A DNA stretch of 64,000 nt from Aricia agestis (GCF_905147365.1 NC_056409.1:1493001-1557000); one strand, 5' to 3'. Counted from the stretch's first letter, positions 53,661 to 63,847 are shown. Translations and numbers: made by a program. The notes: generated by a model from the letters alone, not told the origin.

Positions 53661-53984
53661 TCACCTAACATTCTATTTTATATACTTACCCGAAAAAACA
53701 TAAATGGCAAAACAGCATTATCTTGAATCTAGAATGAGCTAAAACAATTTAAAATGTTCTATGTTGCATTATTAAAATTTAATCAGTTATTCCCTCCATT
53801 TAGTCCTACATGTAGGGTACTGTTACCTAGTGACCACGTGATCACAGATGGTATAATCGCCAGTACCGTTGAGAGGAAGGCTTGGACTGATGAAACCTGT
53901 AGCCGGCTGATGACGGACGGCTTGTAGCCGGATGTCCGATGCGGCTATTGAGTAAACGAATATTAGTCGCTATCTCTATTTAAA

Positions 53985-54270
53985 ACCAGCTGTCCCGGTG
54001 AAGTTCGTGTCACTTAAAAACCTTCCCTGGACTTCAAGGATTATTTTTTAAGACTAAAATTATCAGGATCGGTTCAGCCGTTAGCGAGTTATATATACAG
54101 GTAAGAACATTTTGTATGGGGAAAATTACATTATCGTTGTTAGCGTATTATTCGCAATTTCTCCATTATTTCTCATCTTTAAAACCTTCCCTGGATTTCT
54201 ACGAATATTTTAAGACTAAAATCAGCCCAATCCGTTCAGCCGTTTTCGTGTAGTGTTAAGCTTATCTTAA
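53985..54270 (+). repeat. Two CGGTTCAGCCGTTC-type repeats in tandem
   Basis: The first (53995-54085) has CTGTCCCGGTGAAGTTCGTG, CCTTCCCTGGACTTCAAGG and GATCGGTTCAGCCGTTAGCG. The second (54178-54262) has CCTTCCCTGGATTTCTACGA, CAGCCCAATCCGTTCAGCCG and TTTTCGTG. Confidence 0.7.
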
Positions 54271-54944
54271 TAGGTACATTTTGGTAAGGTTTATAATAAT
54301 TAACAATACATAAGAAATGTTTGTTTGTTGTTTATGTTGAGTCGCCTGCAAAACTAAGTACTATAACTACGGTATTGAATTGATCAAAGATTTTAACCTT
54401 TCTTAGCCCTGGAAAAATGTACGGTTCCCGCAGGGTCCTTTGCAAGTAAGTAAAGTAAAAAGTATTCTATTCTTTTTCTACTTAATTTTAAATCGCCGAG
54501 CTTTTTACGATGACCAAAGTAAACTCAGTCCTATAAAAGATTTCAACGCGTGACGTCTTTGCTCATAAAAAAGTTTTTCAATGTACACACTACACAAGTA
54601 ACTTTGAAGTTTGACATTTTTTAACAAAGTTTTTAAAAACTTTATAATAAAAACTCAATAAATCTTACTACAAACGATAGATATCAGTCGCCATCGCTAT
54701 TAAATAGAGCCGGATTTTATTGCATAAACCATAAACCTATCATAGGATTTAATTTCAATGTGCATAATGATAAAAATAATCTAAATGATGCAATAGATTA
54801 TACATTTATTAGATCATTGAAAAACAGCTTAGTTCAAAACGTTTACTGGACTAGCCTGGCCATGCTCCCAGATTATAATATAATGTTTTAGGACATTCGA
54901 ATTATGATACGAAAAGGGCACCCAGCCTATTTATTTATTTTTTA

Positions 54945-55085
54945 ACTAGATGATCCGGTGAACTTTGTATTCCTCTTAATACGAATATTTCAAGACTAAA
55001 ATTAGCGAAATCTGTTCAGCCGTTCAAGTTTCAGCGCGACTAAGAAAATCAGAAATTTATTTTTATTCATATATATTAAAGCTTT
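54945..55085 (+). repeat. CGGTTCAGCCGTTC-type repeat
   Basis: CTAGATGATCCGGTGAACTT, TACGAATATTTCAAGACTAA, GCGAAATCTGTTCAGCCGTT, CAGCGCGACTAAG and TTTTTATTCATATATATTAA. Confidence 0.7.
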
Positions 55086-55180
55086 TTTGTCTTTCTTCCA
55101 TTAAAAACTTAAAAAAATGAAATAAACCAAAAAAGCGAAGGTAACAAACATAACACAACATTATTTTCTCCTTTTGTAAT

Positions 55181-55258
55181 TACTAAGTATGTACTAGTAA
55201 GTATCAGTTTTGTGGTAGACCTACAACAATACTGATACTTACTAGTACACACTTAGTA
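55181..55258. mobile_element. 78-bp foldback, 27-bp arms
   Basis: TACTAAGTATGTACTAGTAA pairs with the reverse of TTACTAGTACACACTTAGTA, continuing through GTATCAGT / ACTGATAC. The inner word TTTGTGGTAGACCTACAACAA is also partly self-complementary. Confidence 0.75.
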
Positions 55259-55501
55259 CCTTACTACCTGCAGTAATTTTCGCTTGTCATATTTTGTTTA
55301 ATTCCAAAATTACTTTATGTAGGTGTTATATTTAGATTAATCACTATGACAGTATGATCGCCCTATAATCAGAGGTAGTTTATCGTGGCTGTAATCAAGA
55401 TCAGTCACCGAATTCTGACGAAATAGATCATTAGCCTAGACTTAACGACACCTATCTTTAATCACTAGGTTGATTCGGTGGCGGTTTGGAACTCTGATTT
55501 A

Positions 55502-55652
55502 GGGCCTGTTTCACCACTTTCTGATATTAAAGTCGCGAATAGGCTATTATTCACAACTTTTTTAACAGATCACAGATTCGCCATACTTGATCTGTCAAGT
55601 TAAGTGGTGGATAGCCTATTCGGCACTTATCAGGAAGTGATGAAACAGGGCC
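55502..55652. mobile_element. 151-bp MITE, PIF/Harbinger-like, TTA target
   Basis: GGGCCTGTTTCACCACTTTC at the left. The right, read in reverse complement, starts GGCCCTGTTTCATCACTTCC. TTA is duplicated (55499-55501, 55653-55655). Inside, GAATAGGCTAT and ATAGCCTATTC pair as well. Its ends resemble those of 51654-52572 (GGCC-YATTTCACCA), so the two may be related. Confidence 0.85.
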
Positions 55653-55821
55653 TTAATCTCGTTACAATAAGATTAACTTATTTAAGTTATCATTGAACAA
55701 CCCATCAATCCCTAATAAAAGAAACACCTGTTGAAAATTTTATTATTATTATACAACTCGTTCAATAAAAGAAACACCAATAAGCAAGTCTATATTTAAT
55801 AAACAATCACTTCCCTCTTAA

Positions 55822-56400
55822 GAGTCCGTATACGAAATTTTGCCGATTTCGCTGATTAACAGACGTGATTTAACAGTTAAAATACAGTATTTCTATAAGT
55901 TTTAATGCACAACATGTAAGATCATTTCAATAATAATCTAACGTTGTAGCTAGATTTTTGTTTTTTTAAGTATTTTTAAATAATCCAACTCAACCCGCGA
56001 CAGTTTTGTGATTTTTGCTGTAAAAGTTTTAGAATATCACCTGTATATGGATTGTATTGACGTCTTAACGGTATGAAAAAAATACAATGTACTGTTGAGA
56101 AAGTTGTCTATACAATGTTGGAATTACTTTTTACCACTTTAATATGAAATAGTTGAGTAAAAAAATATGTAACTCAGCAAAATTTTAGAGAAAATGGGCA
56201 AAGAACTGCTGTTAATTTTGGCAACTTGGAGCTGTAAGTCATAAAAAAAAACGAAAGAAATAATCTATAGATATATAACCACCTAAATCTCACATTAGCC
56301 TTTGTTTTTTTTTTTTTTCTCGAATTAGATAGAATTTTATCTATATAGATTATTTCTGTCGTTTGCTTCAAAATTTCGGCAAAATTTCGTATACGGACTC
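55822..56400. mobile_element. 579-bp TIR element flanked by TTAA
   Basis: Both ends read GAGTCCGTATACGAAATTTT then GCCGA, a 25-bp perfect TIR. TTAA lies directly outside each end (55818-55821, 56401-56404). TTAA targets are the rule in piggyBac, though the usual CCC tip is absent; a TA target is the alternative reading. Near the right end a second pair (ACGAAAGAAATAATCTATAG and its mirror, 56254-56363) suggests a nested MITE. No transposase. Confidence 0.75.
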
Positions 56401-56404
56401 TTAA

Positions 56405-56550
56405 TAAGTTAATAACTTTCGATGAACTTCAAAAAATATTTCAAGACTAAAATGAGCCAAGTCGGTTCAGTCGTTCTTACAGTTTGTTCTTTCAGTTTAA
56501 GTGAGGACAAAATTTAAAATTATTTTTTATGTATATATATTTATACAAAA
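56405..56550 (+). repeat. CGGTTCAGCCGTTC-type repeat
   Basis: GATGAACTTCAAAAAATATT, TCAAGACTAAAATGAGCCAA, GTCGGTTCAGTCGTTCTTAC and ATTTTTTATGTATATATATTT. It abuts the TTAA-flanked element. Confidence 0.7.
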
Positions 56551-56631
56551 TTCGTCAATTTATATTTATCATCATGATGGAATATAGACAGCCGGATAGA
56601 TTACGGACGGATTATTAGAGTTACCATAACT

Positions 56632-57496
56632 AAAAAAGCGGCCAATTACGAGTTGGACTCGCCCATGAAGGGTTCTGCAGCAATAATAAGGTTTATTTTA
56701 ATTAAATTAAAAGGTTTTTGATTTATTTTTATATTTCAGTTGATTTAATGAAAATTAATTTAAGGTTTACCATTTATGACGTATAAAAAAAACTACTTGC
56801 TAGATCTCGTTCAAACCAATTTTCGTTGGTAGTTTTTATAGTAATGTACATCATATATTATTTTTAGACTTATCATGCCCCTACTTTAGAAGTTAGAGGG
56901 GGGGCGACACAAATTTTTCCACTTTGGAAGAGTCTCTCTCGCAAACTATTCAGGTTACAAAAACATTATAGAAGAAACTTCAATATGATTTTTAAAGACC
57001 TATCCATAGATACCCCACACGCATAGGTTAGATGAAAAAACATTTTTTCATTGGTTTAAGGTTTACCATTTATGACGTATAAAAAAAACTACTTGCTAGA
57101 TATCGTTCAAACCAATTTTCGTTGGTTGTTTTATAGCAATGTACATCATATATTATTTTTAGACTTATCATGCCCCTACTTTAGAAGTTAGAGGGGGGAG
57201 GGGACACATTTTACCACTTTGGAAGAGTCTCTCTCGCAAACTATTCAGGTTAGAAAAAAATGACATGAGAAACCTTAATATGATTTTTGAAGAGCTATCC
57301 ATAGATACCCCACACGTATAGGTTAGATGAAAAAAAATTTTTTTTGTTTCAATTGTACCTATGGGGACCCCCAAAATTTTTAATAATTTTTCCATTTTTG
57401 TATCAAAATCTTAATGCGGTTTACAGACTACATCTACTTACCAATTTTCAATAGTATAACTCTTATAGTTTCGGAGGAAAGTGGCTGTGACATACG

Positions 57497-57548
<52 letters not shown>

Positions 57549-57602
57549 TGACGAATCTATAAGGGTTCCGTTTTTTGCCATTTGGCTACGGAACCCTAAA
57601 AA
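56632..57602 (-). repeat. Long GGGTTCCG repeat (reverse) with a 296-bp internal duplication
   Basis: Reverse of the 23734-24396 copy: AAAAAAGCGGCCAATTACGA, GTTGGACTCGCCCATGAAGG at the left; GACATGACGAATCTATAAGG, GTTCCGTTTTTTGCCATTTG and GCTACGGAACCCTAAAAA at the right. The stretch from TTAAGGTTTACCATTTATGA to the AGGTTAGATGAAAAAA block occurs twice in tandem (56760-57055 and 57056-about 57351). A (GACA)n run of about 11 units lies at 57501-57547. The 88- and 75-codon frames here are repeat by-products. Confidence 0.85.
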
Positions 57603-57604
57603 GA

Positions 57605-58670
57605 TGTTTACTGCCAAAATATACCTCATATTCCATATATTCATACTAGAATATTTTAGGTACAAGCTTAGGTACAGTCGTGTTGATTACCGATTTGCTT
57701 CTACAAGGAACGAATCGGTAATTCCCGACGATAGCCAGCGTGCGTGACATTGATTTTTGGAAAAATGTGCATTTCGTGCGCGATATTACCCGGACTAGTG
57801 TTGCTAAGGGCCGCCACACACGTGAGCAGAGGAATTTTAATTACCATAGGCTCGTTTCAGATTAATTATTATTTTTACCCCCGAATTATCCTATTAAACC
57901 AAAATTATAACAAAATATTGACGAGCTCTATGACACAATAGTTGAGTGTGTGGCAGCTCAACACGGAAGTCGCAGGTTCGAATTCAGAAAGAAAACGTTT
58001 TAAATGTTCTAAGCAATATGTAGAATAATTGTATTTAATAAACGTTTCGTTTACAGAGTCACATTTCTACTTAAAGAGCTGAAGAAAATAATCAAGTCAG
58101 CACGCGCTACAATTTCCAGTGGGTAATTTCACAAAACACTTTTAGTTCTCAGAATGAACGGTTTTAGAACTTGTTAAAATATATATCTTGCTAACATCCA
58201 GAAGTTACTGCAGCAGTTAGCCACCGCCTCCAGCACTTAACGAGCTCTCAATTACTGACGGCTTCTCAAATAAACGTCACTTGAGGTGGTTGTTTGTAAC
58301 TTTGGTATTATAATACGGTTGCTTTAACAATCTTCGTGCGTTGAATTATTTAAAACTTACGTTATGACTGGTAGTTGTTTCCCGTAAATGTTTATACGTA
58401 AATAAAATCCCGTAAAAACTGCACAAAAATAAAAGTACTTAGCCTAAATTTCATAACAATCAGTTAAGTCATTTTAAAGCTTGCTCGATACAAGCACATT
58501 TTTCTATATCAGGACATAATTTTATATTATATTATATCAATAGTTTTAAAGCTACTAGAAATTTAGGGCAGGATTAAAACAAGCTGAAACCTAGACCTTA
58601 AGCTTATATTTGCCCGTAACACTGCAGCTAATAGGTTAGAAGTAGGTGTATTGTGTAAGTTTGGCCGGTA
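57605..58670. other. No gene recognised; tRNA-like word at 57930-57990
   Basis: GTTGAGTGTGTGGCAGCTCA followed by GCAGGTTCGAATTC gives weak A- and B-box spacing (possible SINE head, plus strand). Otherwise AT-rich with a GC patch near 58210-58260. Confidence 0.4.
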
Positions 58671-58675
58671 TAATA

Positions 58676-59220
58676 AAGAGTTTTCCAAGAGGGACATGAC
58701 AATTTTGAATTTGGTTTTTGGACGCACCCTTGCACTGAACGAACTGTCATTGTCAGTTTACTCAGTAGACATAACATTTTCATCATGGTGAAGTACACGA
58801 ACGAACATCGTCCTGCAAATTTTAAAAATTTACTACAGACAGACAGAAACTCCGAGTCGGTGGCCGCTACTTATGAGCGTTAACTCCGAATTTCGATTTT
58901 CGATTGGCCATAATTGTGGATTATTTTTAGCCCGAATTAACGCCTCTAGATTTTTGCTTTGGGGCTTCGTCAAGTCGCTGGATAAGCCGACGCCGTTGGA
59001 AGAGCTCAGAGCCAAAATTAAACACGAAATAGCCGAAATGTGTGGCCGAGTCATACAAAATTGGGTTCAACGAATTATCGATGCAAACGTGCCTGCGATG
59101 ACGAGTTCCATTCAAAAATGTTTTCATTGTACTTCAATTCGATGCTAAAATTTTTGAAATATCTCAAATGGTTTTAATTTTATTTTGAAAAAAGTTGTCA
59201 CGTCCTTATTGGAAAACCCC
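58676..59220 (+). mobile_element. 545-bp deleted mariner/Tc1-type element, TA target
   Basis: The tips AAGAGTTTTCCAAGAGGGAC and, read in reverse complement, GGGGTTTTCCAATAAGGACG continue as TGACAA on both sides. TA flanks (58674-58675, 59221-59222). Inside are the first 32 codons of a transposase-like frame and, in another frame, its last part. The middle, with the first catalytic aspartates, is gone. This is how internally deleted derivatives arise. Confidence 0.8.
58785..59146 (+). pseudogene. Mariner/Tc1-family transposase, N- and C-terminal remnants joined by a deletion
   Basis: The N-terminal part 58785-58883 reads MVKYTNEHRPANF, then ESVAATYER and a stop, comparable to the first helix of the paired-like DNA-binding domain. 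The C-terminal part starts near 58931 with PELTPLDF, whose last Asp is in the place of the third catalytic residue of DDE/D transposases. It then shifts frame and continues LLWGFVKSLDKPTPLEEL, RAKIKHEIAEM and VIQNWVQRIIDA to a stop at 59146-59148. A full transposase is about 340 residues; here fewer than 110 remain. It cannot be functional and would depend on an enzyme supplied in trans. Confidence 0.8.
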
Positions 59221-59224
59221 TAAT

Positions 59225-59410
59225 AAATTAATAATTATTCTGAAATTCAAACATTATCAGCTATTAACTATGGGACAGAAAACAATTTAATTTAGAACTA
59301 TAATCTACGTATGTTTCCTTGCACCAACATTGTATTATTTTAAGGATTTTTTTAGTGATTAAGATTATAATTTAGTTTCACTTTACTTAAAAAGTTTCTT
59401 AATTTTTTTT
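59225..59410. other. AT-rich spacer
   Basis: No feature; it ends in a long T tract that could act as a splice acceptor tract for the next entry. Confidence 0.4.
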
Positions 59411-59414
59411 CTAG

Positions 59415-59599
59415 ATGTGGATCATCATTCATCCCGCATGTTGTCTGATACAGACTTAAGCCTACTTGGTAGCTTCCATCATAGTACTTTTACTTTTGTT
59501 AATGAAATAAATATTTTTATTACCACCACCAATTTTATGTCAGTTCTTAGGAAGGTCGGTCACCTAGACACCACGTTTTGGCGGTTGGTTAATATTTAA
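59415..59599 (+). other. Candidate host terminal exon (weak)
   Basis: TTTTTTTTCTAG at 59403-59414 is acceptor-like. The frame VDHHSSRMLSDTDLSLLG stays open for about 61 codons to TAA at 59597-59599, through TTTNFMSVLRKVGHLDTTF. The composition is not repeat-like and the peptide is not one I know. There is no upstream exon and no clear poly(A) signal after the stop. Could be chance. Confidence 0.2.
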
Positions 59600-59794
59600 T
59601 CACACTCACCCTAACGGACTACCCACATGTCCGACACACTGACAATCCGTTACACAAAGTCACATTAATTATTTAACAGCTTTTCCAGAATAACTAATTT
59701 TAATATCGTAAGATTACGAAGTTGTCTTTTTGAATTATTTAGTAATATATAAAGTAGGTAACCCTTACTAAAAATATGTATTTTACTATAAATT

Positions 59795-59935
59795 TGTCTA
59801 TCCCACGGCTTTGACGTTAATTAAGCATCCCGCGGAAACTGTATATTCTTCATGAAAAGTATCCTTTATCCTTCTCCGTCATTTACTCTGTCTGCAAATT
59901 CCATCTTAATTGATCCACTAGTTATGGAAGTTGTA
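59795..59935 (-). repeat. GACA-family core (reverse), degenerate
   Basis: GCATCCCGCGGAAACTGTAT, TCATGAAAAGTATCCTTTAT, CCTTCTCCGTCATTTACTCT and CAAATTCCATCTTAATTGAT. Confidence 0.55.
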
Positions 59936-60055
59936 CATTCAAATAAAAATACTTTTTCTTTATCATATGAAAATAATTAACTAATAGCGTTTTCGGTATC
60001 TGAACTGCCCCGGGACAGGGTGGGCCGACAGGATACGGAAACATCCAAAGTTTAA

Positions 60056-60118
60056 ATTAAGAACATAAACTACCTATTGCATAGTACTAGTGCAATACGT
60101 AGTTGATGTTCTTAATTG
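60056..60118. repeat. Hairpin, 27-bp imperfect arms
   Basis: ATTAAGAACATAAACTAC and TATTGCATAGTA pair with the following mirror (CTAGTGCAATA, GTAGTTGATGTTCTTAAT). Confidence 0.75.
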
Positions 60119-60120
60119 GT

Positions 60121-60270
60121 CGCTGTTAAGCATTCATGTCCTAACCCACAATTTTTTTGTTGTTAAATTTTGACTGCAGTCTTGTTCTAAATCATCTACA
60201 GAACATAACTGCATTCATAACTCAATACGTAATTTTTGTGTGGGTTAGTACACGAATGCTTAACAGCGTC
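60121..60270. mobile_element. Nested TIR element, CGCTGTTAAGCATTC ends
   Basis: Left GTCGCTGTTAAGCATTCATG, TCCTAACCCACAA. The right in reverse complement is GACGCTGTTAAGCATTCGTG, TACTAACCCACA. A related fragment is at 1765-1836. Confidence 0.75.
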
Positions 60271-60629
60271 CAATTTAACTTAGGCTGTTTCCGCATCCTG
60301 TCGTCCCACCCTGCCCCAGGGCAGTTCAGGTAATAGATATAGAAAAGGAACGATATAAGACTTCGCAAGAACTTAGAACTGCTGGATTCGTATTCTAATG
60401 GAAGATTTGCTGAACAAATAAAGTGTTTGAAATATAGCCAATATTATTTGTATTGGTATAACAGTTTGCGTCGACGTAGACTGTAACTTAGTTACTTTGT
60501 TTCAAACAAATTCCTTACATAGAAACACTGCTATGTACAAGGGTCAGTTCACATAAAGACGAGACGCAACACGATGCTGTAATGTTAGTGATATCATAAA
60601 CTAGATAAAGTATCAAGTATCCCTTATAT

Positions 60630-60708
60630 AAACTTTCCCTGGAATTGCACGAATACTTCAAGTCTAAATTTAGTTAAATCGGCTTAGCTGTCCTCCAGTT
60701 TTATCAAA
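60630..60708 (+). repeat. CGGTTCAGCCGTTC-type repeat, diverged
   Basis: ACTTTCCCTGGAATTGCACG, AATACTTCAAGTCTAAATTT and AAATCGGCTTAGCTGTCCTC. Confidence 0.55.
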
Positions 60709-60714
60709 TCAAAT

Positions 60715-60955
60715 CAAAAAAAAAATTCGGGCATCAGAGGCCCATAAAACAAATACCTTAAATCTAAGATACATAATATAAATTATATAATAAATACTTT
60801 AAAACTAACATACATATTTTATATAATATACTTAAAAACTAACACTGTCACGTTTTGCCGGCGACGTGACTCGCTTCGTTCCGGAGTCTCCCCCGGAACC
60901 CCCGGTAAACCACATCCATCGGCCAGAACGGCCAGAACGGCCATTTTGGCGAGAC
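60715..60955 (-). pseudogene. ORF1-only LINE-like retroposon, 3' end (copy 2, 5'-truncated)
   Basis: Minus strand: WPMDVVYRGFRGRLRN then EASHVAGKT and a stop, giving the undisturbed end of the frame that is shifted in the 41861-42192 copy. A UTR of about 130 bases with AACTAACATACATAT-like repeats follows (plus-strand view), ending in an A run (T/A tract at 60715-60725 seen on plus as a run of A next to the repeat border). The 5' end is cut inside the EFWP motif, with GGCCAGAAC repeated there (plus 60922-60950). Confidence 0.65.
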
Positions 60956-60959
60956 TAAT

Positions 60960-61635
60960 AAAATGTTCATATTTTTTTTGTAATAGAAGAGTTTGTAAGG
61001 ATTGAATGCATGCAATGCAAAACTACACGCATTTTGATAAGACTTATCATAATAGTAGGTTAAGCTCTGTACTAATACAAGCTGGTAGGTGGAGTATGGT
61101 GGGTGGAAGAAACGCTAAAGAGCTATTAAAATTCTACAAAATTACTATAGCGGTACGATACAGCGAACAGCAACTGCTTTGTTAAGTTTTGCCGCGTTCT
61201 GTCTTGCTTCTATATGAACTGACCCTAATATACAGTGAGACCAACAGCTACCTACGCTTTCATATTGAAAACAGTTATTATTGTATAATAAAAATAATAT
61301 TATGTTGATTTAAATTATTTATTCATACTTACTTTTATGGTATTAAGTATTACCTTGCTAGCTGTTTATTCACTTTAGTTAGGTACTTATATTAATTATT
61401 TAATTCCAAAAGATTTTTTTAATCTAATCAAGAGATTACTCATTACGAGTACGTGCAAGATTTTCGCGCTGTATGTTCAGTAGTCTCTGTCGTTAACTCT
61501 TTTATTTGTAATAAGTAATGACTAACTAAATCAACCACCAATCTAATGACATAAGTATCTTGAGTCATGGCTGATTTCTGAGGCTTTGACAGGGTTATAT
61601 ATTCTCACTCTTTTGAGTGGGTAACAACTCATAAC
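60960..61635. other. No feature recognised
   Basis: AT-rich sequence, no recognised repeat or frame. Confidence 0.4.
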
Positions 61636-61640
61636 ATTTA

Positions 61641-61823
61641 GCCCGGCCGCACATTGTCCGAATTCTGATCAGAAACAGTTGAATTTCGCCGGACCGCCCG
61701 CGCCACCCCGCACACTATCCGAAATATCCTTCCGGCGAGTTCGAGCTCACTCGGCTCAGTACAAAATGTAAGAGACAGCGCGGACGTTCAACTGTTTCTG
61801 ATCAGAAATTTCGGACAATGTGC
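61641..61823. mobile_element. PIF/Harbinger-like MITE, copy 2 of the 49438 family
   Basis: GCCCGGCCGCACATTGTCCG at the left, GTTCGAGCTCACTCGGCTCA in the core, CGGACAATGTGC at the right. The last eight bases (GGCCGGGC in copy 1) are missing, so the right tip is clipped. Flanks are TTA on the left and TAA on the right. One six-base stretch (CGCGCC-like) is extra relative to copy 1. Confidence 0.85.
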
Positions 61824-62049
61824 TAAACCAATTAACAATGCTTTTCATTAGATTAAAAAAATACTTTAGAATCCGGGCAATAATAAATTATTTATATAAT
61901 GAATAAATATAATAAAATACTATTTAATTTCTACATTAGAACGAGCAACTCTTGGACATGAAACTTTAAAGGCGTGACCGCACTGAAGCGACACGACACG
62001 ACGGTGCGACATTTTACATTCGTAATAATTTAAACTTTACAGATTTAAA

Positions 62050-62258
62050 TATACTGGCGACCCCCTCGTGTCATAGAAAGCCAAAGAAATAATTTGTTAA
62101 AAGGCTTTTTATTAAACCTAAGTTAGGTAAGTAATGTTTTTTTTTGTAGTTTGGTATATATTCATCTATTATACGTCAGCTTTTTCTTTCTGTCGCCGAC
62201 CCGCTGAGTAAGGCTTCGCGACCCTACTAGGGGTCGCGACCCACAGATTGAAAAACAC
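62050..62258 (-). mobile_element. hAT-like terminus CAGTGTTTTTCAATCTG
   Basis: Read on the minus strand from 62258: CAGTGTTTTTCAATCTGTGG, GTCGCGACCCC, then AGGGTCGCGAAGCC. GTCGCGACC repeats form a subterminal hairpin, usual for hAT ends. The other tip and target duplication were not found. Confidence 0.55.
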
Positions 62259-62566
62259 TGCATTAAGGTAAGGAAGGCATGTAACAGGAAAGCGTGTACT
62301 CAGTACTACCTTATCAACAACAGGTTTCTTATTGATTATTAATTATTAAGATACAATATTATTTAATATCGCGATAACTTCATTAATTAAATATGTTAAT
62401 ATTTAACGATAAATATTTAAATATTCTCGATTAAGTATCGTTACAAATACATATTGCGCAATATGCTCCTCTACCTTCCTCTACTCTTAATAATTTTGTA
62501 CAATTTAGTTTAATAACATCCTGTGTGGTTGAGTAATTGAAATATTTCAACTCGAATTTTAGTGTA

Positions 62567-63155
62567 TAGTACGGGAGCCCTAGAACTATTTTTTTTTTTA
62601 TTACTATCCAGCTAATTTTTTGTGAGTAGCTTCATTTTGATAAGACGAACAACGTTTTCATTTGCGAAAAATCACGAAAATGGTAGTTAACAGAGATAGA
62701 AATGATTTCATACTTTGAATTGATGATCCTTAAATATGGACTGTTTTATTTATAGGACAATGTTATTCTTAAATTATTAAACTAATAACCTATCAATGTA
62801 CAAAAAATCAGCTCTTTAGGGTTCCGTTATAGGGTTCTGTAATCAACAAAACTTCAGTAGTCAACCACTGAACCCTGAAACGGAACCCTAACAAGCAAAT
62901 TTTTTGTATATTGAATATTGATAGGTCAACACTTAATAGTTATATATATAATTTAAGAGTGGCATTGTCCTACAAATAGAACAATCCATATTTTAGGATC
63001 ATCAAGTCAAAGTATGAAATCCTTTCTATTTCTGTTAGCTACCACTTTCAAGATTTTTCGCAGATAAAAATGTTGTTCGTCTTATCAAAATGAAGCTAGT
63101 CACAAAAAATTAGCTTGATAGTAATAAAAAAAAATGTTCTAGGGCTCCCGTACTA
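62567..63155. mobile_element. 589-bp foldback element, arms about 280 bp, TA target
   Basis: The left tip TAGTACGGGAGCCCTAGAAC is the reverse complement of the right tip (to 63155). Pairing continues through TTATTACTATC, TTTTTTGTGA, TTCATTTTGATAAGACGAAC, GAAATCATTTCTATCTC-like blocks and ACCTATCAAT. The centre is GGGTTCCG/CGGAACCC (62819-62891), so nearly the whole element folds on itself. TA flanks both sides. The TAGTACGG end and TA target suggest Tc1/mariner-type mobilisation; no transposase. Confidence 0.8.
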
Positions 63156-63631
63156 TATAAGAACAGTCAAAACTTGTATGATATTTTATAACTAAAAGTA
63201 TTAATAATATATTCATTTATTTTTATATTTAAAATTATAAAAAAATATTTTAAAAATTAAAATGTTTTAACGCCATGACTATTTCAAAGTACAGTCACAT
63301 GACTATTTCTGAGATAATTCAGCACAGACGTATAATTATACACGTAAATAATACCAGAGACAAACTCAAGCCATCACTGAGTGTTGAAGGAATATTTTAA
63401 AGCAGATAATAATTACAAACAGTCCTAAGAGGATTGTATAATGACGGTCATTATAAAACATTTAAATTCGTCATTTTCATCATAGTCGTCATCATTTATG
63501 GTTTTATTCATTTTTTACTTAAGTGTCATCCTTAATAGTATACTATTAGCAGGTCTACAAGACTTTATAATAATAGTTTATTGTCTCAGTAAATGCATAA
63601 TAAGAAAATGATACAAAACAAAAGATAGATA

Positions 63632-63700
63632 CAGGGTGTTACAACAATAAGATGCACAACCCCTACACTAAGAGTCTTGTGCTGTAGGGGTTGACTAAAT
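63632..63700. repeat. CAGGGTGTTAC tip and 11-bp hairpin
   Basis: ACAGGGTGTTACAACAATAA resembles the tip of the 8150-8430 family. CAACCCCTACA (63657-63667) pairs with TGTAGGGGTTG (63683-63693). A (TG)n run follows at 63798-63808. Confidence 0.5.
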
Positions 63701-63847
63701 TCAATGTTTACATAATTATTGGATATTTAAATATAAAGATGACAGAGAGAGGGCTTAAGGTAAGTATTTACTATAATTTTAATATTTGTATTTTGTGTGT
63801 GTGTGTGAGTATGCATGTGGATCTTATTTTATTATTTGAACCACTAA

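Larger units (their letters stand above)
59999..60330. mobile_element. 332-bp MITE, 50-bp arms, TA target, with nested elements
   Basis: Left TCTGAACTGCCCCGGGACAG, GGTGGGCCGACAGGATACGG. The right in reverse complement is CCTGAACTGCCCTGGGGCAG, GGTGGGACGACAGGATGCGG. TA flanks (59997-59998, 60331-60332). The interior holds a hairpin (60056-60118) and a second TIR element (60121-60270). Confidence 0.8.
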
